5,583 bases of DNA from UBA1425 sp045537495 (lineage in GTDB: Bacteria > Bacillota > Clostridia > Oscillospirales > Acutalibacteraceae). The position numbers and the translations under genes are program-made. Each line of letters opens with the position of its first letter. The stretch's first letter is position 1. Shown here in pieces: positions 1 to 5,377 of this stretch. The stretch is from positions 1-5,583 of the forward strand of contig JAZSPN010000035.1 in the NCBI GenBank assembly GCA_045537495.1. The letters run 5' to 3'. The notes under the pieces are model-generated. The model ran no database searches. It was not told the origin of the DNA and saw nothing but the letters and a program-made list of their open reading frames with translations.

Positions 1-1
1 C

Positions 2-619
2 GTTTCTGTTACGGATTTCTGGCGCCGTTGGCATATTTCACTCAGTTCATTCTTCCGCGACTATGTTTACATACCTCTCGGCGGCAACAGAAAAGGTAAG
101 CTCAGAACGGTCTTCAACCTTTTTATCGTATGGCTTCTTACGGGATTTTGGCACGGTGCAAGCTGGAACTTCATTCTCTGGGGACTTTATTATTTCGTTT
201 TCCTTGTGTTCGAAAAACACTTCCTTCAGGGCAGATTAAAGAAACTCCCCTCTTTTGTTTCTCATTTGTATTCACTGACAGTTATTTTCTTCGGTTGGAT
301 ACTCTTTAAATTTTCCGAAACGTCGGTACTTTTCACCGTTATCAAAGGCATGTTCGGTCTTAACGGAAACACCTTCACAAGCGCTGAAACGACCTCGGTT
401 TTCTGCAACTACATCTTCTTCCTTGTCGTTGCGATAATTGCAACCACTCCCCTTGCAACAAATCTTCGCAGACTCCTTGATAACCGTTCAAAATACAGCA
501 GACCTTTGCTCAAAATCAAATCGGCGCTCTATGTTGCCGTTCCGACGGTGCTCGTTCTGCTCTCCGTCTTCTCGGTAGTCGGCAACAGCTATAATCCGTT
601 CCTTTACTTCCAATTCTGA
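2..619 (+). CDS. AlgI-like MBOAT O-acyltransferase, C-terminal part (5' end outside window)
   Basis: Membrane-bound O-acyltransferase of the AlgI/PatA/DltB superfamily. Known family members pass acetyl groups across the cytoplasmic membrane for O-acetylation of extracellular polysaccharide or peptidoglycan. An open frame enters from the left edge in frame 2 and gives 205 residues; AlgI-type proteins are usually about 450-500 residues, so more than half is missing. Visible family blocks, numbered in this fragment, are DFWRRWHISLS (5-15), RDYVYIPLGGNR (19-30) and GFWHGASWNFILWG (48-61). H51 in the last block is the conserved, probably catalytic MBOAT histidine. Hydrophobic stretches follow at about 57-69, 83-98, 135-150 and 180-195. 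The GTG at 206 is internal, because the conserved blocks lie upstream of it. The gene is followed 7 nt later by a DHHW protein gene, the usual partner arrangement. The acetylated polymer cannot be deduced here. The family call is firm; the substrate is unknown. Confidence 0.95.
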   Translation, partial: VSVTDFWRRWHISLSSFFRDYVYIPLGGNRKGKLRTVFNLFIVWLLTGFWHGASWNFILWGLYYFVFLVFEKHFLQGRLKKLPSFVSHLYSLTVIFFGWILFKFSETSVLFTVIKGMFGLNGNTFTSAETTSVFCNYIFFLVVAIIATTPLATNLRRLLDNRSKYSRPLLKIKSALYVAVPTVLVLLSVFSVVGNSYNPFLYFQF

Positions 620-626
620 TATACGG

Positions 627-1967
627 GTGATATCCTTGCGAAAGAAAATCAAAAAATCCATACGTAAAAAAATCAACAGAAAAACACGTAAATTTCAGTT
701 TCTGACTTTCATCGGCGTATTGACTCTGGGATTAGCTGTTTCACTTCTTTTCCCGCTCAGACCGACAGTTTCCGAATCCGAAAAGCGCACTCTTACACCA
801 TTCCCTACACTTACCGCAAAAGCACTTTTCGACGGTACTTTTTTCGACGGAATCAACATCTGGTTTTCCGACACATATCCGTTCCGTGAAGCTCTCACGG
901 GGATAAACAGCCGTATATCCGTTCTTTACGGCTTCGGCGACAGAATTTACGGTCTTAACAACATCCCCGTCGATGTCATCCCCTCCGCTCCTTCTGAGCC
1001 GATTACCGATTTCTCCGATGAAACCATCGACGAAAATCTCGGCGATGAAATCACCGTTGATAATGCACTTGTTCAAAATCTCGGTTCCATAATAGTTGTC
1101 AACGATTCCGCCTACGAGGTTTATTCGTTCAATCAGAAGATTGCCGATAAATACGCGTACACTCTCAACACCTTCTCGTCGAAGGTACAGGGCGGCGTAA
1201 ACGTTTATGACCTGATTGTTCCCACGAGTATCGACATTACCATGCCCGATAACGAAAGAGTAAAATATAACAGCTCGAGTCAGGCGGATGCAATAAGATA
1301 CATCTTCTCGTGTATGTCGAACAGCGTAAAATCGGTCAACGTTTACAACACTCTCCGTGAACACAGAACTGAATATATTTATTTCAGAACGGATCACCAC
1401 TGGACCGCCAACGGCGCCTATTACGCTTACAGAAAGCTCTGCAACGTCATGAATATTGAGCCCACCGATTTATCCTCGGATTACACGCAGTACAAATTTG
1501 AGGGCTTTAAAGGCTCGTTTTACTCCGACACCAACAAGAATGCCAGCTTAGGCAATAATCCCGACACGGTTTTCGCTTTCGATCCCAATGCCGTAACGAC
1601 ACTTACGTATCACACAAAGAGCGGCAAAACTCAGGAATGGGATGTTATCAGAGATGTCAACGGCTGGAATCCGACCACTCTTTACAGCACGTTTATCGGT
1701 GGTGATAACCCCTACACCTACATCACCAACGAAACCGTTCAGAACGGCAGGAAATGCGTTGTAGTAAAGGAATCCTTCGGAAATGCCCTCGTTCCCTTCA
1801 TTGTGTCGCATTACAGTGAAGTTCATGTTATCGATTACCGCTACTGGAACGGTGCTCTTTCCGATTTTATCGCTTCAAAGGGAATAGACGACGTCGTTTT
1901 CGTTAACAACATCTCGGCAACAAGAAACGCAAGTCTTATGAACAGGCTTGCCGGTATAGCAAAATAA
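627..1967 (+). CDS. DHHW-family membrane-anchored protein (AlgJ/AlgX-like, SGNH-hydrolase-type)
   Basis: Probable second component of the surface O-acetylation module, acting outside the membrane on acetyl groups delivered by the upstream MBOAT protein. The 446-residue product has a very basic N-terminus (LRKKIKKSIRKK), one TM anchor at about 24-43, then an extracytoplasmic domain that opens with an AlgJ-like block (SEKRTLTPFPTL, 51-62). An acidic, Ser/Pro-containing stretch lies at about 119-147. The family-defining DHHW is at residues 256-259 (D256 and a following His are candidate catalytic-dyad residues). A late VVVKESFGNALVPF block puts S383 where SGNH/AlgJ proteins carry the nucleophile. 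The C-terminus, with EVHVIDYRYW near 397-406, is typical of DHHW proteins. The start is uncertain: GTG 627 has a poor ribosome site, whereas TTG 636 is preceded by GGGTGAT (625-631), which matches the anti-SD core, so the first three residues may not be made. Either start suggests translational coupling to the MBOAT gene. Family call from motifs; role from known families and adjacency. Confidence 0.9.
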   Translation: MISLRKKIKKSIRKKINRKTRKFQFLTFIGVLTLGLAVSLLFPLRPTVSESEKRTLTPFPTLTAKALFDGTFFDGINIWFSDTYPFREALTGINSRISVLYGFGDRIYGLNNIPVDVIPSAPSEPITDFSDETIDENLGDEITVDNALVQNLGSIIVVNDSAYEVYSFNQKIADKYAYTLNTFSSKVQGGVNVYDLIVPTSIDITMPDNERVKYNSSSQADAIRYIFSCMSNSVKSVNVYNTLREHRTEYIYFRTDHHWTANGAYYAYRKLCNVMNIEPTDLSSDYTQYKFEGFKGSFYSDTNKNASLGNNPDTVFAFDPNAVTTLTYHTKSGKTQEWDVIRDVNGWNPTTLYSTFIGGDNPYTYITNETVQNGRKCVVVKESFGNALVPFIVSHYSEVHVIDYRYWNGALSDFIASKGIDDVVFVNNISATRNASLMNRLAGIAK

Positions 1968-1970
1968 TTG

Positions 1971-2052
1971 AAGAGAGAAGCCTGAAAATCATGATATGCA
2001 CCACAAAAGTTAGACACTTTTGTGGTGCATATCAAATCAAGGCTTCTCTCTT
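1971..2052. terminator. Convergent-junction hairpin, probable bidirectional terminator, interrupted in its loop
   Basis: A perfect 13-bp inverted repeat pairs 1971-1983 (AAGAGAGAAGCCT) with 2040-2052 (AGGCTTCTCTCTT). It lies between the stop of the plus-strand DHHW gene and the end of the minus-strand operon, so it could serve both transcripts. If the inserted 43-bp element and one AATCA copy are removed, the stem closes on an 8-nt loop (GAAAATCA), a normal terminator shape. U-tracts are modest: TTTT at 2051-2054 on the plus strand, and CAATTATTTT reading leftward from 1970 on the minus strand. Termination is therefore inferred, not certain. The right arm lies within the last codons of the minus-strand gene ending at 2037. 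Today the RNA would form a 13-bp stem, an asymmetric 8/5-nt internal loop, a 19-bp stem and a 5-nt loop. Confidence 0.75.
1992..2034. mobile_element. 43-bp miniature palindromic element with 5-bp flanking duplication, possibly IS3-family-end derived
   Basis: Arms 1992-2010 (TGATATGCACCACAAAAGT) and 2016-2034 are perfect reverse complements over 19 bp around the 5-nt centre TAGAC. The ends are TG...CA. The element is bracketed by AATCA at 1987-1991 and again at 2035-2039, as expected of a 5-bp target-site duplication. Read from the left end, the sequence continues into ...AAAAGTTAGACA. From memory this resembles the terminal inverted repeats of IS3-family (IS150-group-like) elements, which also have TG/CA ends and make 3-5 bp duplications. 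No transposase is present, so it could only move in trans, or it is a deletion remnant. Alternatives are a locally arisen palindrome or a purpose-built extended terminator stem. The palindrome and duplication are seen directly; the mobile origin is inference. Confidence 0.6.
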
Positions 2053-2561
2053 TTAACTTTAAAACCGTTCTTATAAATCCTCACAGAAATGAGAACTCCG
2101 GCAATTATAGGAGATAAGAATGCAAGACTCAGCAAAACAATTCGGACGGCACCGTCACCGATTAAAAATAAAAAACTATAATATACCGTAAGCGGCGCTA
2201 TGCACGGGAATGTGAAAATCAACTGCAAAACGTCGGCGACTCTCGATACAATCGGCATATTCAGCTCCATGAGAAGGCCGAGAAGAAATACAAATATAAT
2301 ACACACTATCGGCACAAACAAACATATCATGAAGGAAACATAGTAAGTCTTCATGTGCTTTTTGGCGGCAAGTTTTGCAATCAGAATACAGACGACGGCG
2401 AATACAATCGGAAATGCAATTACAAGATACCCGGTCGAATAAAACTCAATGTGTTCAACAAAAGAAAGGCTGCCCGACATGAGCACCCCCAAAAGCCACA
2501 GGGCGACACTACTGAGTAGACCTAAGAATATCTGTCCTCCTCTTTTTCTGTCCGATTTCAC
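2037..2561 (-). CDS. Hypothetical membrane protein, about five TM segments (last gene of operon)
   Basis: I do not recognise this 174-residue protein. It is very hydrophobic, with probable TM segments near residues 10-29, 43-63, 73-98, 108-134 and 139-161. Basic patches occur at the N-terminus (MKSDRKRGG), after TM2 (KLAAKKHMK) and at the C-terminus (RIYKNGFKVKREKP); the first loop (SLSFVEHIEF) is short. No catalytic or transport motif is visible. The start is GTG at 2559-2561, supported by GGGAG (plus-strand 2569-2573) at 7-nt spacing. This ribosome site begins just 1 nt beyond the upstream YcxB-like stop, with 13 nt between the genes, so the two are surely co-transcribed. The stop codon lies in the right copy of the AATCA repeat flanking the miniature element, and the last codons form one arm of the terminator hairpin. 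The insertion leaves the reading frame unchanged. Confidence 0.85.
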   Translation of the reverse strand: MKSDRKRGGQIFLGLLSSVALWLLGVLMSGSLSFVEHIEFYSTGYLVIAFPIVFAVVCILIAKLAAKKHMKTYYVSFMICLFVPIVCIIFVFLLGLLMELNMPIVSRVADVLQLIFTFPCIAPLTVYYSFLFLIGDGAVRIVLLSLAFLSPIIAGVLISVRIYKNGFKVKREKP

Positions 2562-2574
2562 GAAATCACTCCCA

Positions 2575-3120
2575 TCAGTATATTTCTACTGCGGAACACT
2601 TGGTTTTTATGAATTCAAAAAAACTGTCATACTCTTCCTTTGACTTAAAGGATGCGACGGGTAAAATATATGCCATGATATTGTTCACGTAAATATAAAC
2701 CACCTTGTTGTCAACGAAGCACACTCTTTCGATTGACGAATACTTCTGTTCATTTTTGTTCAACGGTGTAGTTTCGACAAAATAATCATCGTAAAACTCG
2801 ATAACCGATGTCGGAGAAAAGGCCATTTTCCCCTTTTTCTTCAGGCTTTTTAAATGTGATTTAAGAAAAGCACCGTATATCGAAGAGAACAAAACCTGGG
2901 AAAGAACCAGCATCACGAGTGCGAAAACACTTACAACCACGGATTCAGAGTTAAACCCTCCGTCTTTAAGATTAACTGCAATGAAAACCGTGAAGAACAA
3001 CACGATGACAGCTCTCAGAAAAATTGTCTGTTTCTTGCCGTAATGCGAACGAAGCATCCAGAATTTGTTGAAATCAAAATAATCCTCGTCGGTAATTGTA
3101 ACATCGAATCGGAAATTCAT
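2575..3120 (-). CDS. YcxB-like membrane protein
   Basis: The 181-residue protein has the layout of YcxB-like proteins (YcxB C-terminal domain family). A short N-terminal segment (TITDEDYFDFNKFWMLRS, 8-25) precedes a pair of TM helices at about 33-50 and 60-82. A basic linker follows (KSHLKSLKKKGK, 87-98), then a soluble C-terminal domain of beta-type segments ending IMAYILPVASFKSKEEYDSF (148-167), a signature-like stretch of the family (polar residue, I-P, then F.s.ee). Biochemical function of the family is not established. The domain would be cytoplasmic if the positive linker obeys the positive-inside rule. ATG at 3118-3120 is preceded by GAGGTGAGG on the minus strand. The gene lies 33 nt after the DUF3267 gene and 13 nt before the five-TM gene, in one operon. 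Assignment is by pattern recognition, without a profile search. Confidence 0.8.
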   Translation of the reverse strand: MNFRFDVTITDEDYFDFNKFWMLRSHYGKKQTIFLRAVIVLFFTVFIAVNLKDGGFNSESVVVSVFALVMLVLSQVLFSSIYGAFLKSHLKSLKKKGKMAFSPTSVIEFYDDYFVETTPLNKNEQKYSSIERVCFVDNKVVYIYVNNIMAYILPVASFKSKEEYDSFFEFIKTKCSAVEIY

Positions 3121-3153
3121 AACCTCACCTCAACTATAAAATAACACAATATT

Positions 3154-3735
3154 TCATTTCTGTAAAGAAAAAACCTTCATACTTACACCGCTGTCCTGTA
3201 TCAGGATATCTCTCGGCATTTTCGAAAATTTTAATACTACAAAATAATCACCGACAGCACCGGACAAGTTGCTGATTTGTATTAAATAAACAACCCAGAA
3301 CCATTCGTCGGGAACAAAAGCATTTATACCGGCGATAACGATTCCCAATATGACAACGGGCGCCAGCGCAATAAATATGTACGATTTCTTATCGTAGAAA
3401 TCTCTGCTTCCGGCAAAAGCGTAAATTCCGGTAAATCCGTATTCGATTTTTTTGGTACCGCAAATTTTCATCGCCATGCCGTGAACAAGCTCATGAAGAA
3501 TCAGATATATAAATATAAGAACAATCAAAGACAGAAACCTGACCGAATAGTCGGCAATTCCGTTTTCCATGCTGAATAATGAGGTTATGGGGACAATAAA
3601 ATGTGCGGGTATCGCCAGAAGCAAGGCAATAATTCCCGCCGAGATATTTATCCCGATCAGCATTTTCTTGTTCTTTTGAAGATTAACGGCATATATTTCG
3701 CCGAAATTTTCAGGCAGTTTTTCAACGGATTTCAT
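3154..3735 (-). CDS. DUF3267-family putative membrane zinc metallopeptidase
   Basis: The 193-residue integral membrane protein belongs to the DUF3267 'putative zincin peptidase' type. Probable TM segments are at about 25-50, 64-84 (containing the active-site motif), 117-140 and 145-160. HELVHG at residues 81-86 is an HExxH zinc-binding motif (H81, E82, H85) at the end of a TM segment. The later SNLSGAVGDYFVV block (155-167) offers D163 as a candidate third metal ligand, comparable to the xD ligand in site-2-protease-like enzymes. A conserved-looking tail follows (PRDILIQDSG, 174-183). All residues expected for activity appear intact; substrate is unknown. ATG at 3733-3735 is preceded by GGGGAG (plus-strand 3741-3746) at 5-nt spacing. 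It is second in the operon, 40 nt after the surface-protein gene. The family call rests on HELVHG plus the downstream G.GD pattern. Confidence 0.85.
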   Translation of the reverse strand: MKSVEKLPENFGEIYAVNLQKNKKMLIGINISAGIIALLLAIPAHFIVPITSLFSMENGIADYSVRFLSLIVLIFIYLILHELVHGMAMKICGTKKIEYGFTGIYAFAGSRDFYDKKSYIFIALAPVVILGIVIAGINAFVPDEWFWVVYLIQISNLSGAVGDYFVVLKFSKMPRDILIQDSGVSMKVFSLQK

Positions 3736-3775
3736 ATTATCTCCCCATAAAAGTAATTTGACACCATACGGTTAA

Positions 3776-4438
3776 TCATGTTTCAATAATTCTGATAATC
3801 GTAAACGTTCCGTCTTCGCTGACCTTGTAGAGCAAACGCTCTTTTTCATGCTTATCTTTTTCGCGCTTTCCGCTGATGTAAACAAATCCCATTGCACGTT
3901 GCTGTCCGATATATTCATCATCAAGAGGATATACCAAGGTGAATTCGGCCTCATCGCTCTTTTCAACCGGGCTGTACAGCAACAAATCGGCATTGATCCC
4001 GTCGCTGCTTTCTCTTAACCAATAACCGTCCTTTACGGGAGTTTCCGCCTTTGCCGTGTGGCTGTAAGTTGCATATTCGCCCGGAGCCATAGCCTTCATA
4101 CCGAATCCGCCGTTCGCACAGGCAATATAGTAGGTTTGCGAATTACCGTTTTTATCCGTGAAAACAAGGTCCGTCGCCATTCCGCCATTCCCTTCGTCAA
4201 AAACAAGGTAATTACGCCGAAATGTAAAAAATTGCTTGTCACCCTCAAAACGCGTATCCGCAAGCTTAATGTAGACATCCTGATAGTTGTCATATTCCCA
4301 TATCACGCCGCTCTCCTCATCATACGGCAGGATAATCTCCACCTTATCCGCACCGGTGAAAAAACCGATAAACGGAGAAATAATCATCCAGAATATCGCG
4401 ACAGGTAATCCGAAAATAATCCCGAATACTGCACCCAT
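3776..4438 (-). CDS. Hypothetical single-pass membrane or secreted protein (first gene of operon)
   Basis: I do not recognise this 220-residue protein. Residues about 5-28 (FGIIFGLPVAIFWMIISPFIGFF) are one hydrophobic segment with almost no charged residue before it. The rest is hydrophilic, rich in aromatic and acidic residues and beta-prone. No lipobox or obvious signal-peptidase site is seen, so an N-terminal anchor with the remainder exposed is the simplest reading. Segments such as SQTYYIACANGGFGMKAM (100-117) and EFTLVYPLDDEYIGQQRAMG (165-184) may help homology searches. A basic/acidic patch (KREKDKHEKER, 191-201) lies near the C-terminus. Only one Cys (C107) is present. ATG at 4436-4438 is supported by AAAGGAG (plus-strand 4448-4454) at 9-nt spacing. 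It opens the four-gene operon, about 125 nt downstream of a good promoter. Confidence 0.85.
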   Translation of the reverse strand: MGAVFGIIFGLPVAIFWMIISPFIGFFTGADKVEIILPYDEESGVIWEYDNYQDVYIKLADTRFEGDKQFFTFRRNYLVFDEGNGGMATDLVFTDKNGNSQTYYIACANGGFGMKAMAPGEYATYSHTAKAETPVKDGYWLRESSDGINADLLLYSPVEKSDEAEFTLVYPLDDEYIGQQRAMGFVYISGKREKDKHEKERLLYKVSEDGTFTIIRIIET

Positions 4439-4471
4439 TTTAAAATTCTCCTTTCAATTTACCCGTCAGTA

Positions 4472-4493
4472 CCGTGACAAAAAAGCTTCACGG
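4472..4493 (-). other. Small hairpin in the operon leader
   Basis: In the presumed 5' leader of the four-gene operon, CCGTGA (4472-4477) and TCACGG (4488-4493) form a 6-bp inverted repeat around a 10-nt loop that contains an A/T run. It ends about 33 nt before the ATG and leaves the ribosome site free. It is too short to call a riboswitch or attenuator, and no conserved riboswitch core was recognised in the leader. It is recorded as visible structure of unknown relevance. Confidence 0.3.
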
Positions 4494-4568
4494 ATATCTG
4501 CACCGACAGAAGCGCCGAACGGATAAGTTGATTTATGAAACAAATTTCTTTTATTCCGCTTAACTTTA

Positions 4569-4596
4569 ATTATAGCACCAAAAAGCAAAAAAGCAA
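4569..4596 (-). promoter_or_regulatory. Extended -10 promoter for the four-gene operon
   Basis: On the minus strand the sequence reads TTGCTT (4596-4591), a 16-nt spacer, then TATAAT (4574-4569). The hexamer is preceded by TGC, giving the extended -10 form TGnTATAAT. The -10 is a perfect sigma-A consensus; the -35 is weak (TTG only), which the TG extension would offset. Transcription would start near 4562 and give a leader of roughly 125 nt before the ATG at 4438. No open frame of substance uses this stretch. A 7-bp palindrome covers the -35. Confidence 0.7.
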
Positions 4597-4609
4597 TGCT
4601 TGGCATTGC
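4593..4609. promoter_or_regulatory. Palindrome over the -35, possible operator
   Basis: GCAATGC (4593-4599) and GCATTGC (4603-4609) form a perfect 7-bp inverted repeat around TTG, overlapping the weak -35 of the operon promoter. Size and placement suit a dimeric repressor site, but no cognate regulator can be named. The adjacent XRE-type protein is only a positional candidate. Confidence 0.4.
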
Positions 4610-4625
4610 AAAAATATTTACTTGC

Positions 4626-4661
4626 AAAAAAATCCTGAACGCTGTCACATTCAGGATTTTT
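4626..4661 (-). terminator. Intrinsic terminator of the XRE regulator gene (possibly bidirectional)
   Basis: AAAAATCCTGAA (4628-4639) and TTCAGGATTTTT (4650-4661) pair perfectly over 12 bp around a 10-nt loop. On the minus strand the stem ends in a run of seven T (4632-4626), a classic rho-independent signal. It sits 78 nt downstream of the XRE gene stop at 4739 and just upstream of the next operon's promoter, so it separates the two transcripts. The opposite orientation has five T followed by GTATT and could also work. Confidence 0.88.
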
Positions 4662-4738
4662 GTATTACAACTAACTTTTTTCAAAAATTAAATGGCTGCC
4701 GAAAAAATATGTTCAAAAACAGCTCGATGAATTAAAAC
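4662..4738. other. 3' untranslated spacer, nothing recognised
   Basis: This AT-rich spacer lies between the XRE gene stop and its terminator. Only very short open frames occur (for example ATG 4692 to TGA, 12 codons), without a ribosome site. With the terminator, operon promoter and leader, it makes up the roughly 300-nt gene-free stretch 4439-4738. Confidence 0.6.
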
Positions 4739-5347
4739 TTATTTCTTCAATACTTTTTTGCACCAAGTTCGTTTCTTGCATTTAGGGCACTTCAAGTGAC
4801 GTGTAGTTCCCCGATGCATCGCCCACAATGCTTCTGAATAAGTTGGCACAATTTCGTGACCGCAATTCTTACACTTGTAAGCACCCACACTTACTTCAAG
4901 CTTCAACGCATAAAAGCAAGGTATCAAAAATAATATGCAAATCCCAATAATTGTGACAAGTTGCCAAATGCCTTCGGGTATCAAAAATGCAGAAATGAAG
5001 ATACCTGCAAACAGGGCTGTCATGCTCATGCCCATAATTACCCACATAGAAATCCAAATTGTTTTATTTTTTTGCTCTACCTCTTTCGCCATATCAAGCA
5101 AAAGCTGTTCGTTTTTCTGATTACTGTTTTCCATATCAATTTTCTCCCCACATAATAAATCGTTTACGGTGATTTTGAGAACACCGCAGAGTTCAAGCAT
5201 AACAGACGTGTCGGGCATTGCTTTTCCCGTTTCCCATTTTGATACCGCTCTGTTGGTGATGTTCAGTTTTTCTGCCAACTGCATTTGAGTTAAGTTTGTT
5301 TTCCTTCTGCACTCGGCAATGAATTTTCCGATTTTCACTTGATCCAT
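4739..5347 (-). CDS. XRE-family HTH protein with two TM helices and C-terminal zinc ribbon
   Basis: Probable membrane-tethered DNA-binding regulator, 202 residues from ATG 5345-5347. Residues about 6-60 are a Cro/C1-type HTH: IGKFIAECRRKTNLTQMQLAEKLNITNRAVSKWETGKAMPD contains the usual TQ..LA / N.T..AVSKWE.G pattern. The conventional LLCGE end-of-domain follows (64-68), then a polar linker (71-96). Two TM helices lie near 97-122 and 126-148. The C-terminal part has CKNC (C159, C162) and CPKC (C187, C190), a likely zinc ribbon, plus a final C196 in a Lys-rich tail. Such one-component XRE-membrane proteins are common in Clostridia; ligand and targets are unknown. The frame extends upstream to 5401, but AAAGGAGG (5354-5361) sits 6 nt before ATG 5347 and the -10 at 5369-5374 lies inside that extension, so the shorter start is right. 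It is monocistronic, with its own promoter and terminator. Confidence 0.9.
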   Translation of the reverse strand: MDQVKIGKFIAECRRKTNLTQMQLAEKLNITNRAVSKWETGKAMPDTSVMLELCGVLKITVNDLLCGEKIDMENSNQKNEQLLLDMAKEVEQKNKTIWISMWVIMGMSMTALFAGIFISAFLIPEGIWQLVTIIGICILFLIPCFYALKLEVSVGAYKCKNCGHEIVPTYSEALWAMHRGTTRHLKCPKCKKRTWCKKVLKK

Positions 5348-5353
5348 AGGTTG

Positions 5354-5361
5354 CCTCCTTT
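5354..5361 (-). promoter_or_regulatory. Ribosome binding site that fixes the XRE gene start
   Basis: The minus strand reads AAAGGAGG followed by 6 nt (CAACCT) and ATG at 5347. This near-perfect Shine-Dalgarno sequence rules out the in-frame upstream start near 5401, which would add 18 residues lacking any HTH similarity. Confidence 0.9.
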
Positions 5362-5368
5362 CGCTTTC

Positions 5369-5377
5369 AGTATAGCA
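5369..5377 (-). promoter_or_regulatory. Extended -10 promoter of the XRE regulator gene
   Basis: The minus strand reads TGC-TATACT (5377-5369), an extended -10 one base from consensus. At 17-nt spacing the -35 region is T/G-rich (GTGTTT) and poor. Transcription would begin near 5362, giving a leader of only about 15 nt that is essentially the ribosome site. A weak -35 plus nearby repeats would suit an activated or autoregulated promoter, but this is inference. Confidence 0.65.

Noticed and set aside
206..619. A complete 137-residue membrane protein starting at GTG 206
   Set aside because: The same frame is open to the left edge and carries the strongest MBOAT blocks (WRRWHISLS, RDYVYIPLGGNR, GFWHGASWN) upstream of 206, so this is an internal codon of a truncated gene.
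741..1400. 219-codon open frame on the minus strand
   Set aside because: It lies wholly antisense to the DHHW coding sequence, which has clear family motifs. The translated product is low-complexity V/R/G/N-rich without a recognisable domain, and no ribosome site was found.
1548..1826. 92-codon minus-strand open frame
   Set aside because: Antisense shadow of the conserved C-terminal half of the DHHW gene; no domain or ribosome site.
1841..2035. 64-codon minus-strand open frame covering the hairpin
   Set aside because: Its N-terminal codons run through the palindromic element and the rest is antisense to the DHHW gene. The hairpin and duplication explain the sequence better.
4058..4408. 116-codon plus-strand open frame
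   Set aside because: Antisense to the first operon gene, which has a strong ribosome site and operon context. The product is Arg/Ile-rich and unlike a natural protein.
4439..4562. Riboswitch in the long leader of the four-gene operon
   Set aside because: Only a 6-bp hairpin at 4472-4493 is visible; no conserved riboswitch core or terminator/antiterminator pair was recognised.
4466..4684. 72-codon minus-strand open frame in the intergenic region
   Set aside because: It runs through the 4626-4661 terminator and the operon promoter and has no ribosome site, so it is probably accidental.
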